DNA from: Desulfobacterales bacterium
GTDB taxonomy: Bacteria; Desulfobacterota; Desulfobacteria; Desulfobacterales; C00003060
DNA: 53,148 nucleotides
Reading direction: 5' to 3'
NCBI GenBank assembly: GCA_013375395.1
Contig: JABXJW010000004.1
Location: forward strand, 1-53,148
In this document: one piece after another, positions 18,071-25,818 of the stretch
Layout of the letters: each line of letters starts with the position of its first letter
Numbering within the stretch: position 1 is the stretch's first letter
Notes under the pieces: model-generated
Database searches by the model: none
What the model saw: only the letters and a program-made list of their open reading frames with translations
Told to the model about the DNA's origin: nothing
Position numbers and translations under genes: made by a program

Positions 18071-18253
18071 ATGAATGACAAGAAATATGAGAAACCTGCT
18101 ATTGTTACAGTGGAGGTTCCTGAGAGAACCGCTTATGCCTGTAACTTGGGAAATGAAACCTGCCCTCATGCTTCAGGCGTGGTGAATCACGCCATATGCA
18201 GCGACAATGGTGGTCAAGGTAGTGGTCTCTGGGGCATTGGGGTGTGCGACTGA
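18071..18253 (+). CDS. candidate RiPP precursor peptide (60 aa, four cysteines)
   Basis: A 60-codon gene starting at the ATG at 18071, with AAAAGGGGG eight bases upstream; an ATG at 18065 would add two residues. The N-terminal 23 residues are charged and leader-like (MNDKKYEKPAIVTVEVPER...). A Gly/Asn/Cys-rich segment follows with Cys at 24, 31, 43 and 59, a Gly run (DNGGQGSGLWGIG) and a C-terminal VCD. There is no hydrophobic signal peptide. It lies 16 bases after the radical SAM stop. The KxYxKPxI-type leader recalls precursors of other radical-SAM peptide clusters, but I do not recognise the core. AYA before Cys24 could be a cleavage site. Function inferred from context. Confidence 0.75.
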   Translation: MNDKKYEKPAIVTVEVPERTAYACNLGNETCPHASGVVNHAICSDNGGQGSGLWGIGVCD

Positions 18254-18276
18254 CCTCCCCAGGCTAGCTACAGGCA

Positions 18277-18306
18277 GAGACACAAAGGGGTGTCCGGTCC
18301 CTTTTT
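18277..18306 (+). terminator. possible Rho-independent terminator after the precursor gene
   Basis: AAAGGG and CCCTTT arms enclose a 9-base loop and are followed by a short T run. An alternative GACAC/GTGTC pairing overlaps it. It would separate the precursor transcript from, or attenuate readthrough into, the PEP-CTERM gene. Confidence 0.45.
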
Positions 18307-18378
18307 CAGTCTTTTGAAACCAGGCTCAGGAAGTGCCTCTTCAATTTTTCACACTTCGGCGAAAGGAGGTGAAAAGTA

Positions 18379-19032
18379 ATGGGAAGAACAGGAAGGTTAT
18401 TCATCGTTTTGTTATTTTTTACTTTAACGGTAGCCTTGACAAACTCTGCACTGGCTAAGCTGATCCCAGACCCTGTCGGTGATACGTTTGGGGATGGCTT
18501 AATTGATATTATCAATATGGACGTCCAGTTTGACAGTGACAACCTGTACATTAGTGCGAACTTCGCATCTCAGGTGTCCGAACCGGGGACAGGAAATCCT
18601 TACGACCTTTATGGATTCATCGATCTGGATGTCGACCAGGATCCGAGCACCGGTGGTCCGGCCTGGAGTGACCTCCTCTTTGGAGCGTCTACCGATATTG
18701 GGTCGGATTACTTTATTATGTTCGACTTTACGGCGCCTCCCGATGGGTTGGTTCAGTTATATGCTTTTGGCACCCCTACTAGTCCTTTTATTGACGATGT
18801 GCCGATCAGCTTCTATACAAGGTCCTTTTCGGCAACGGTTCCTTTGGGTGTCATCGGCGATGATGGCTGGGTGAACTATGGCGCTGTATTCGGAACTATT
18901 AATGGCCCTAATGATCTTGTCCCGAACGACGGCTATGCTACGAGTCAAGCCGTTCCAGAGCCGGCCACTATGCTGTTGCTCGGCAGTGGCCTGATCGGGC
19001 TTGCCGGCTTGCGGAGGAGCTTTAACAGGTAA
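18379..19032 (+). CDS. PEP-CTERM sorting-domain exported protein
   Basis: 217-residue exported protein. A cleavable signal peptide ends near ALA (residue 26). The mature part starts with DPVGDTFG-DG, a beta-rich module also rich in Asp. The C-terminus is a textbook PEP-CTERM tail: VPEPATMLLLGSGLIGLAGLR plus a basic end, starting at about residue 192. Exosortase recognises and removes this tail during export to the cell surface or EPS matrix. The start is fixed by AAAGGAGGTG. No exosortase gene lies in this window, so it must be encoded elsewhere. The position inside the RiPP-like cluster and beside an S26-type peptidase is notable. Confidence 0.9.
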   Translation: MGRTGRLFIVLLFFTLTVALTNSALAKLIPDPVGDTFGDGLIDIINMDVQFDSDNLYISANFASQVSEPGTGNPYDLYGFIDLDVDQDPSTGGPAWSDLLFGASTDIGSDYFIMFDFTAPPDGLVQLYAFGTPTSPFIDDVPISFYTRSFSATVPLGVIGDDGWVNYGAVFGTINGPNDLVPNDGYATSQAVPEPATMLLLGSGLIGLAGLRRSFNR

Positions 19033-19110
19033 ATATGTGTGCGGAAACGGCAACGTTCCGCAAGGAATATGCTAGCGGCATTTCTTACACCTGGGCGTGA
19101 GGAGGAAGTA

Positions 19111-19662
19111 TTGCGGACGGAAAAGGCCAATGTGATCATTGAAATGCAGGAGGAGCTCTTTCGGAAACAGGGCGAGGGTTGGTTCCGGATCGTTTCCGGC
19201 AGTATGCGCCCACTCATAGACGCTCAGGACAGGGTACTTGCCAAACACATGGAGGCAGATGAAGTTGAGCCGGGAGATATTATCCTTTTCAAAAACAGTC
19301 ATGTTTTGGTCACCCATCGCGTCATAAGGATTTTGAGACGAAACGGGAAAACCATGATTCTTCAAAGGGGTGATGCAGGCGGCAGCGCAAGCACAGTGGC
19401 ACCTGAATCTGTCATGGGCAAAGTGGTGGCCGTTGAAAAGGATGGAAGATTGTTAAGGCTTGACTGCGGGTGGGCTAGAGTTGTAAACGCCTTTTTAGGA
19501 TTCCAGAATTGCTGCTCTTATGGACTTCATTTAAGGATTGCCGCCATTAGGGGGCGGCTAGGAGATAAGCCAGGCTTTCAGTATTTAAGAAATCTATATC
19601 GAATCTTGAGGAAACCTTTTGCTTTTCTAAATCGAGCAATAGCAAGGACCCTTCTGACATAA
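19111..19662 (+). CDS. S24/S26 signal-peptidase-like protease (SipW-type)
   Basis: 183 residues from a TTG at 19111 chosen because GAGGAGG sits just upstream; a GTG at 19039 in the same frame would add 24 residues with a poor site. The S26 signal peptidase core is visible: catalytic Ser box VSGSMRPLI (about 28-36), EPGDIILFK, the HRV box VTHRVIRIL (about 66-74) with His instead of the Lys of E. coli-type enzymes, and QRGDAGGSAS. It lacks a clear N-terminal membrane anchor. Such small S24/S26 proteins often accompany PqqD/HprK-like genes in EPS loci. It may cut the leader of the nearby peptide or process an exported protein. Confidence 0.8.
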   Translation: MRTEKANVIIEMQEELFRKQGEGWFRIVSGSMRPLIDAQDRVLAKHMEADEVEPGDIILFKNSHVLVTHRVIRILRRNGKTMILQRGDAGGSASTVAPESVMGKVVAVEKDGRLLRLDCGWARVVNAFLGFQNCCSYGLHLRIAAIRGRLGDKPGFQYLRNLYRILRKPFAFLNRAIARTLLT

Positions 19663-19909
19663 CCCTTCCGAATTAACGGCGGAACCCGCTTCAATCTGAG
19701 TCTTAATCAATCACTGTCCTAGCGGTAAGGAGTAAGAAGCAGGCCACAGTACGATGGTTTCCACCTACCGGGCAGGGCAAGCGAGGCAGGCGGGGTAAAC
19801 AGGGGAGGCGTGGTAAAGAGTAGGCAGTAGGGAGAGCGCAGAGGACATAAAGACTGTGTAACCCGCGCCATTCTGTCGACTGATTCCGACCCATTTTTGA
19901 GAAACCGAA

Positions 19910-19942
19910 AGGCCGCATGCAATCTTGGCTGCGGCCTTTTTT
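19910..19942 (+). terminator. Rho-independent terminator after the S26 peptidase gene
   Basis: The perfect arms AGGCCGCA and TGCGGCCT enclose a 12-base loop and are followed by a run of T. This is the best terminator in the window and probably ends the RiPP/PEP-CTERM operon. Confidence 0.8.
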
Positions 19943-20044
19943 ATGTCCAATTTTTCTTTAACCGCCTTTTTGGGGATGGGGGCGGAGTAACACGAGTGAC
20001 GGCTGTCTAATAATAGGTCGCTGCTATGTAATTGCTGTCGCTCT

Positions 20045-20119
20045 TTGACTATTCAGACGAAGATCATCAGCAGTGTCGGAGACACCACGTACCAGTACAA
20101 TGTGGATGGGTTCTTTACT
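20045..20119 (+). pseudogene. possible RHS/YD-repeat scrap
   Basis: A short frame reading SSVGDTTYQYNVDGFFT resembles one YD repeat of RHS proteins. There is no start, no neighbouring repeat and no downstream toxin tip. If real it is a remnant. Weak evidence. Confidence 0.2.
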
Positions 20120-20885
20120 ATAGCTCAATCTCCATCAGGTCCTCAGCCAGCACAAGAGGGCCTTGGTAGGTTTTTCGGCACTGTTCGGCCACATCCACCC
20201 TGTCGCATTCAGGGTAAAAGTGGGTGAGTATAAGTTTTTTCACGCCTGCCTCAGTGGCGATCCGGCCGGCAAGAGATGGCGTAAGATGCCCTTGAACCTT
20301 CATCTCGTCCGGCAGTGCGGACTCGCAAATCAGCAAATCAGCCCCTTTGGCCAGCACTACCAGGTTTTCACAGACATCGGTGTCGCCTGAGTAGACAACG
20401 GCTTTGCCCGTGGGTGCCGTGATGCGGTAGGCGAGGCTTTCGTCCGTATGGTCCATGGGAAGGCTGTCCACGTCAAACAGGCCGCAATCGAGGTGGTCGC
20501 GGTCCTTATTGTCGAGTTCTTCAATGTTCAGCAAGCCTGGTGCAAGCTCAATCCACTGCCCAAAGGCCGATTTCAGTTTTTCATAAAAGTCTGCAAACCC
20601 CTTGGCCGCTACAATTGTAAACGGCTCCCGTCGCCTGTAGCTTTCAGGATACTTTGTGGCAAACAAAAAGGGGACAAGCTCTGCCGAATGGTCCGGATGC
20701 AGGTGGCTGTAAAAGATGTACGAGATCTCATTAATGGTGATGCCCGCCTCAAGGAGCCGTCGCATCGTGCCTGCCCCGGAATCAAACAGGAGCGCGGTCT
20801 TGTCTATTTGTATCAGAAGCGAACAAGCGCTACGCTTCAAGGACGGAACGCAGGTTCCCGAGCCGAGTATGGTTATTTTCATCAT
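20118..20885 (-). CDS. MBL-fold metallo-hydrolase (RNase Z-like)
   Basis: 255-residue metallo-beta-lactamase-fold hydrolase. It begins MMKITILGSGTCVPSL, followed by FDSGAGT and the metal motif HLHPDH at residues 61-66. A later VYSGDTD supplies the bridging Asp, and LTHFYP near the C-terminus supplies the last His. The GSGTxxP start and overall order are like RNase Z/arylsulfatase-like members. The length is short for tRNase Z and the exosite arm is absent, so tRNA processing is not assured. It is transcribed opposite to the RiPP cluster. Confidence 0.88.
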   Translation of the reverse strand: MMKITILGSGTCVPSLKRSACSLLIQIDKTALLFDSGAGTMRRLLEAGITINEISYIFYSHLHPDHSAELVPFLFATKYPESYRRREPFTIVAAKGFADFYEKLKSAFGQWIELAPGLLNIEELDNKDRDHLDCGLFDVDSLPMDHTDESLAYRITAPTGKAVVYSGDTDVCENLVVLAKGADLLICESALPDEMKVQGHLTPSLAGRIATEAGVKKLILTHFYPECDRVDVAEQCRKTYQGPLVLAEDLMEIEL

Positions 20886-20900
20886 CTATAGTGCCGATCT

Positions 20901-21020
20901 GTTCAGTGGGTAAGGGAAACCGCTTCTCTTCGGCATCCAATACCTTTCAGTAGGTATGCAAAGATCTTGGGTGGAAATGGCTGTATGCCTGCGTTCAGCG
21001 ATTCCCCTTACCCACTGAAC
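20901..21020. repeat. 120-bp palindromic element (MITE-like)
   Basis: Perfect 16-bp inverted repeats, GTTCAGTGGGTAAGGG at 20901-20916 and its complement at 21005-21020, bound an AT/GC-mixed centre with no frame. It fills the gap between the two minus-strand genes. Confidence 0.6.
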
Positions 21021-21049
21021 TGTTACGATAATATGGAACACCGAATCAA

Positions 21050-21682
21050 TCACCGCATGCCCCGGGCAGTGCCGATTGCCTTGTACACGACCGCACTGGC
21101 CAGGTAGGCAACGTCTTCTGCTGTAGAAAGGTAGGAGCCGACCGAGGCATCAAGATAGATGCTCCCTTCGGCCGGAAACTCCTCATCCCCTTTCCACACA
21201 GAAAGCACCACCGGCACACGGGGAAGTGCGAGGACCTTCAGTGACTTGTCTCCCGCCAGTTCCACGATCTGACCAACGGCTCCGGCTACCTTTTCCAGCA
21301 TCTCTGGGGCATGGCCGAAGCATTTCACCAGGGGAACGATGGCACGTTTCACAAAGGCCGGGTAGTAAAAGGAGCCGGACGGCGCCTCGCGGAAGGTAAT
21401 CCATTTGCCTTCAACAGGGGCGCCGGTGGCTGTGATCAAGTAGTGGAGCATGACTACCTGATCCGGGATTTTAAGCTCGTTGTCATCTTCATCAAAGGAA
21501 ATCCGTCCATCGGATAAAGTCAGATGGTATGTGTTGCCCAAATACGGAATCGTAACCCGCTTTGCTGTGGAAATGGTTTCAATTGAAAGGCCCGCATTCG
21601 CACAGCAGGCGTCTATGTCAAGTTTTTCAAGTCTATCAAGCGCCAGTGCCCGCGCTGTCTTGTAGTCTTGCTCTGTCGGCAT
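21050..21682 (-). CDS. DUF3786 domain protein
   Basis: 210-residue cytosolic protein resembling the DUF3786 family of anaerobic bacteria. Family-like parts are the central YLGNTYHLTLSDG strand, VVMLHYLITATG, and the PRVPVVLSVWKGDEEFPAEG segment before the C-terminal helix. The ATG at 21682 is preceded by GGAGGT with seven-base spacing; a GTG five codons earlier overlaps that site and is less likely. The biochemical role of the family is not established to my knowledge. Four Cys are present but without a metal-cluster spacing. Confidence 0.75.
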   Translation of the reverse strand: MPTEQDYKTARALALDRLEKLDIDACCANAGLSIETISTAKRVTIPYLGNTYHLTLSDGRISFDEDDNELKIPDQVVMLHYLITATGAPVEGKWITFREAPSGSFYYPAFVKRAIVPLVKCFGHAPEMLEKVAGAVGQIVELAGDKSLKVLALPRVPVVLSVWKGDEEFPAEGSIYLDASVGSYLSTAEDVAYLASAVVYKAIGTARGMR

Positions 21683-22044
21683 GTTTCTGACCTCCACAAC
21701 TCATAAGACGGTTGTCGACCAAAAGGACTGCGACACGAAAGATTTATACATACAACAGGCTCGGCACGTCAACCATTTCATGCCGGGCACCCGGCCCTTT
21801 CACTCTTACCGTTGATACACGGCCGGTCTGGAAAAAATTGAACAAAAGAGATCCCCATTGATGGCTGACAGACGTACGGCTGTTTGGATGTATGCTGTTG
21901 GATGCCTTCCGTAGTAAATGCCAACGAGACAGAAGAGAGGCTCAGATGTTACCCTAAAGACTCCTTGACAAAGGCGAATCTTTGCTGTTAATTTTTGTGT
22001 AAGTTCCACTGTCACCGGTCAATCCCAACCAAAATGGAATAAAC

Positions 22045-22333
22045 TGAGTACCAAGACCCGGTTCTCGCAAAGAGAGCGAGGTTTGAATGTTGCCAATCTC
22101 CCTGAAGATATGGCTAGACAGGACACACGTAATAAAGTGACTTTTCTTAGGCGAGTCATAAATTGGATTGCCAACCATATCCTTTCACCACGGATGGAAG
22201 GCACCGAGAAGTGGGAAAGGGTGAAGGAAGAAGGCAAGGCCATCCGTGAGGAAACCAGAAAGCTATCTGAATGCATCAGATAGCCCTCCGGGTGAACCGA
22301 ACCTAAGACCCTGCTTAGTGGAGAAGGGGGTCG
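22045..22333. repeat. two copies of an AAGACCC hairpin motif
   Basis: Copy 1 at 22045-22085 and copy 2 at 22291-22333 share (A)CC-AAGACCC followed by a hairpin and a G-rich 3' side. Copy 2 has the same GTGAACCGAAC prefix as a third copy at 29200-29250. No gene overlaps them except the doubtful small frame between. Confidence 0.4.
22110..22283 (+). CDS. possible small charged protein (57 aa)
   Basis: A short frame begins with an ATG (a TTG nine codons earlier is possible) and ends in a hairpin-forming CAGATAG. The product is rich in Lys, Arg and Glu (EKWERVKEEGKAIREETRK), a helix-like tail. It matches no family I recognise, and the ribosome-binding site is weak. It lies between two copies of the hairpin motif listed at 22045 and 22291. 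Confidence 0.25.
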   Translation: MARQDTRNKVTFLRRVINWIANHILSPRMEGTEKWERVKEEGKAIREETRKLSECIR

Positions 22334-22450
22334 ACGCTTGAAGTATGTTCACTGAACAGGAGTACGCATGGAATAAGGAGAGCCCTCATGGGGCATCTCT
22401 TTTTGAGGTCAGGTCCGGCAATACCTCCTGACAGGTCCGTGGGAATAAGC

Positions 22451-22852
22451 ATGACAAATGATAAAGGCATAATAAACTTTGTGCGACATACGCTGGGGTG
22501 CACATGCCCGGACGAGGTATTTGACCAGATTGAATGCCGTGACGGTGGAGGTCGTACAAGCACATACACGCAGAGTATAACCCTCGGGGGACGATTACTC
22601 ATCTATATTTGGAAAACAAATGATCCGTCGCTTGTCGAAGCCGAGTTGCCGGCAATGCTTGCCGCTGGAAAGAATGAAAGAGACCGGCGTGGCCTGAACA
22701 GGTTTCGTGCCGTCATAGCAACTGATGATGTTGATCGCATCGGCTCGATTGCAAAACAGCTATTCCGGGACCTCAGCGATAAGGACGAAAAAGTGCACCT
22801 ACATGTTGTCAACATGCACGATGTCGCCAACTTGGGCAAGCAAGATGTGTAA
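22451..22852 (+). CDS. conserved small hypothetical protein (133 aa)
   Basis: 133-residue soluble protein starting at the ATG at 22451 (MTNDKGIINFVRHTLGCTCPD). The start of the fold has TLGCTCPDEVFDQIE. This is followed by a strand-rich part (GGRLLIYIWKT), a helical ERDRRGLNRFRAVIAT segment and HLHVVNMHDV near the C-terminus. The CTC pair and the Cys-Pro-Asp context recall small proteins seen in other deltaproteobacteria, but I assign no function. An upstream ATG at 22388 in the same frame has no ribosome-binding site. Confidence 0.65.
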   Translation: MTNDKGIINFVRHTLGCTCPDEVFDQIECRDGGGRTSTYTQSITLGGRLLIYIWKTNDPSLVEAELPAMLAAGKNERDRRGLNRFRAVIATDDVDRIGSIAKQLFRDLSDKDEKVHLHVVNMHDVANLGKQDV

Positions 22853-23077
22853 GACCCGTTGCCCGTGCTTCCCCCACCGTCAGCGCCCTGGATAAGTTGC
22901 CCTGTTTCCTTGAGCACGCCTCACAAATCAAAGCGCATCGCCAATCAAAGACTCACGTCAAACTTCTGACGTTTTGTTGCCTCGCCTAAACACGGGTTTC
23001 TTTCAAAACCATAAAAAAGGTTGTTTCAATGTGACCTATGTCATTGTAATATTGTCAATATTGCCCGAGAAAACCAT

Positions 23078-23093
23078 TGGCATGAAACCTGCT
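23078..23093 (+). promoter_or_regulatory. sigma-54 (RpoN) promoter match
   Basis: TGGCATGAAACCTGCT matches the -24/-12 consensus TGGCACG-N4-TTGCW, with the invariant GG and GC at the exact spacing and two mismatches elsewhere. The expected transcription start is near 23105, some 30 bases ahead of the preferred TTG start of the CHASE2 kinase. Confidence 0.55.
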
Positions 23094-23137
23094 TAATCCT
23101 ATTGAGATTTCAAGGAAACAAGAAAGGAGGTCACTGC

Positions 23138-25696
23138 TTGACTGGTATCTATGAGATAAAGGATCATTACTTTGGCATTCTGAAAAGACATGCGACAAAT
23201 TTTCTTGGCCTTGGCATAACAGTCCTCTTTTTGGCACTTTGCTTGTTTCGCTTGGAGATTCTCGACAGGATGGATCTCAAGTTCTACGACGTAATGATGA
23301 ATCTAAGGGCTGATGCTAAAAGTCCAAGCAAAGTCGTCCTGGTGGACATAGACAATGATTCCATAGACAAGCTCGGCAGTTGGCCTTGGCCTCGTTCCCT
23401 TATAGCCAAGGGCATCAGAAAGATAAACTCCGGCCGCCCCAGAGTCATCGGGCTCAATTTGATCTTGAGTGAACCCGAGGATCGCGCAGGTTTGAGGGCT
23501 GTTACGGCCTTGAAGGAGTTTTTCGTCCAAAACCTTCTGGAGCAAACAGGCACTCAAGGGCAGTTGCTCCGCCTGCGCATGCTTAATGCCGAGGCGAGGT
23601 TGGACAGCGACAAAGAACTGGCCGAATCGATCATGGATTCAGGCAAAGTTGTGCTGCCGATTTTGGTCAAGGAGTCGGAGGTGGAGAACGGGGCAACAGA
23701 ATCGGGTGCTGTTCTAATTGATCAGTCGATCAGGAACATCGGACACTTCGAAGGCTCGAAATGCCGCAAAGCCGGCAAGATACTCCTGCCCCTTGGTGCA
23801 TTTTTAGAAGGCTCAAGCGGCATAGGTCACATCAGCCCCGTCTGCGACATGGACGGAAAGGTCAGGCGCGAGCGGCTCTTGTATGAGCACAACGGGCTGT
23901 GCATCCCTTCCTTCACTTTAAGATTGGCGGCCCTCTATCTAAATGTCTCGCCGGAAAATATACTGGCCGATTTGGGCTCGGTCATTTACATGGGCTCCCT
24001 TGAGATTCCCGTTGACTCGGACTCTGAAGTTTTGGTCGGCTTTAAAGGCCCTGCCGGCTCTTTTGAGAGTTACTCCTACTTCGATGTCATAAACAATGAC
24101 GTTTCGTTGAGTGTGTTCAAAGACAAGCTTGTTTTGCTGAGCGCTTCTGCTGCTCGAACTATGGAGCCGCTCAACACGCCCACCGATTCGGCCATGTCCG
24201 TGGGAGAGTTCTCAGCCAACAGCATATGGGCAATACTGAACAGACAATTTGTCAAACAGCCTTATTGGGGCTTCGACGCAGAGCTTGCGATGATACTCGT
24301 TTTGGGGCTGGTGATTACATTTGTTTTGCCAAGATTGAAGATCATACTTGCGGGCATTACCTTTTTGGTCTTCTTTATGTTGCTTATAGAGGGTTCAGTC
24401 TACTTGTTTGTATCAAATGGCCTCTGGGTCCGGGTGACTTACCCCTTCTTTCAGCTAGTCTGTGGCTATGTCGGGCTGATAAGCATCAGGCACTTTGTAC
24501 CCGAGAGCAGTGAAGAGGATCTGCATTATGTGCCCGCCGAGACAGACGTGGCGACCGGACGCTCTTTGCAGGTCAAGGGAATGCCTGGGCTGGCTTTGGA
24601 TAAATTCCGCACGGCGCCTCTGGACGACAATATGAAAGATATCCTTTACAACCTTGCCTTGGATTACGAGAGAAAGAGTCTGTTCGCCAAGGCCGCGGCC
24701 GTCTATGAGCATATAGAGGCGCACGACGGCAAGTTCAAAGACGTTCGCGAAAGAAAAAAGAAGTTGGTGCAGGCCGACGAGACCATGGTGTTAGGCGACG
24801 GTGACGCCCCTCAGGCGAGCGGCAGCGAAACAGTTTTCACTCTGGGCAGGTACAATGTGATCAGGCAACTGAGCAAAGGCGCTATGGGCACGGTTTTTCT
24901 CGGCCAGGACCCTCGCATCAAGCGAACCACCGCGATCAAGGCCTTCCGGTTTACCGATGACTTCGGGCCGGAAGAGGCCGGGAAGATGAAAGAGAACTTC
25001 TTCTTTGAGGCCAAGAGCGCAGGCACACTGTCGCATCCAAACATAGTCACCATCTACGATGCGGGCGAAGAGCAGGATCTGGCCTACATTGCCATGGAGT
25101 ATTTGGAAGGTGAGAGCCTACAAGAATATACGAAAAAGGAAAACCTGTTGCCCATGCGCAAGGTCATAGAGTATGTGGCCGCCGTCGCAGACGCCCTGGA
25201 TTACGCACACGCAAAAGGCATCGTCCACCGGGATGTTAAGCCTGCCAACATAATGCTTGCCAATACCGGCGTTATAAAGATCACCGATTTCGGCATAGCC
25301 AGGATCACAACTGCCTCCCAGACTCGGACGGGTGTGGTGAAGGGCACCCCGCATTATATGTCCCCGGAACAGATTTCAGGCGAAAAGGTGGATGGAAGGT
25401 CGGACATCTTTTCATTAGGTGTAGTGCTATTTGAGCTTTTGGCCGGAGAGCGCCCTTTCTCCGGCGATAACCTGGCCACGCTTATGCATCAAATAGTGAA
25501 CGTGCCCCACACGGACCCGAAAAAAATGAGCCCCAGAATAGTCAAACCCCTTGGGACCATAATAAACAAGGCCCTTGAGAAGGACCGGGAGAAACGCTAC
25601 CAGAAGGCATCCCAATTGGCTGCACATTTGAGAGAACTCAACAAAGCGATAAATGCCGTTATCGCCAAGAGGAGGACGAAAAGAGCGGCGCAGTAG
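23138..25696 (+). CDS. CHASE2-domain receptor Ser/Thr protein kinase
   Basis: 852 residues from a TTG at 23138 backed by AAAGGAGGT; an in-frame start at 23021 would lie upstream of the sigma-54 site. Order: one TM (about 20-40), a periplasmic CHASE2 sensor (DLKFYDVMMNLRA... to about 385) and three closely spaced TM segments (about 385-455). A helical TPR-like linker (about 485-550) precedes a Hanks-type kinase (about 570-830). Kinase motifs are GAMGTVF, AIKAF, HRDVKPANIM near residue 697, DFGIA and TPHYMSPEQ. It senses an unknown extracytoplasmic signal and phosphorylates Ser/Thr in the cytosol. PP2C and FHA genes follow on the same strand. Confidence 0.92.
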   Translation: MTGIYEIKDHYFGILKRHATNFLGLGITVLFLALCLFRLEILDRMDLKFYDVMMNLRADAKSPSKVVLVDIDNDSIDKLGSWPWPRSLIAKGIRKINSGRPRVIGLNLILSEPEDRAGLRAVTALKEFFVQNLLEQTGTQGQLLRLRMLNAEARLDSDKELAESIMDSGKVVLPILVKESEVENGATESGAVLIDQSIRNIGHFEGSKCRKAGKILLPLGAFLEGSSGIGHISPVCDMDGKVRRERLLYEHNGLCIPSFTLRLAALYLNVSPENILADLGSVIYMGSLEIPVDSDSEVLVGFKGPAGSFESYSYFDVINNDVSLSVFKDKLVLLSASAARTMEPLNTPTDSAMSVGEFSANSIWAILNRQFVKQPYWGFDAELAMILVLGLVITFVLPRLKIILAGITFLVFFMLLIEGSVYLFVSNGLWVRVTYPFFQLVCGYVGLISIRHFVPESSEEDLHYVPAETDVATGRSLQVKGMPGLALDKFRTAPLDDNMKDILYNLALDYERKSLFAKAAAVYEHIEAHDGKFKDVRERKKKLVQADETMVLGDGDAPQASGSETVFTLGRYNVIRQLSKGAMGTVFLGQDPRIKRTTAIKAFRFTDDFGPEEAGKMKENFFFEAKSAGTLSHPNIVTIYDAGEEQDLAYIAMEYLEGESLQEYTKKENLLPMRKVIEYVAAVADALDYAHAKGIVHRDVKPANIMLANTGVIKITDFGIARITTASQTRTGVVKGTPHYMSPEQISGEKVDGRSDIFSLGVVLFELLAGERPFSGDNLATLMHQIVNVPHTDPKKMSPRIVKPLGTIINKALEKDREKRYQKASQLAAHLRELNKAINAVIAKRRTKRAAQ

Positions 25697-25717
25697 CTGT
25701 CAGGATTGGAACTTAGG

Positions 25718-25795
25718 GGCTTTGCCCTCTCCGCGCTGTAGGCTTCCGGTTTGTAGACCCTACGGCTCGGAAAGCTCTACGAGCCGGAAGCCGAT
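25718..25795. repeat. palindromic repeat (family A, copy 2)
   Basis: GGCTTCCGGTTTGTAGACCC and GAGCCGGAAGCC form a long hairpin with CCTACGGCTCGG/AGCTCTACGAG words between. About 55 bases are nearly identical to the copy at 32.95 kb. It lies between the kinase and phosphatase genes. Confidence 0.7.
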
Positions 25796-25818
25796 TGGAG
25801 TAGTGGAGTGTTGGAGTA

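Noticed and set aside
19740-19830. Pro/Leu-rich frames on the minus strand
   Set aside because: They come from a purine-rich GGCAGG/GGGGAGG low-complexity stretch just ahead of the terminator and are not protein-like.
23021-23137. 39-residue N-terminal extension of the CHASE2 kinase with a CDLCHC motif
   Set aside because: It would be translated from upstream of the sigma-54 site and lacks a ribosome-binding site. The TTG at 23138 has an excellent one.
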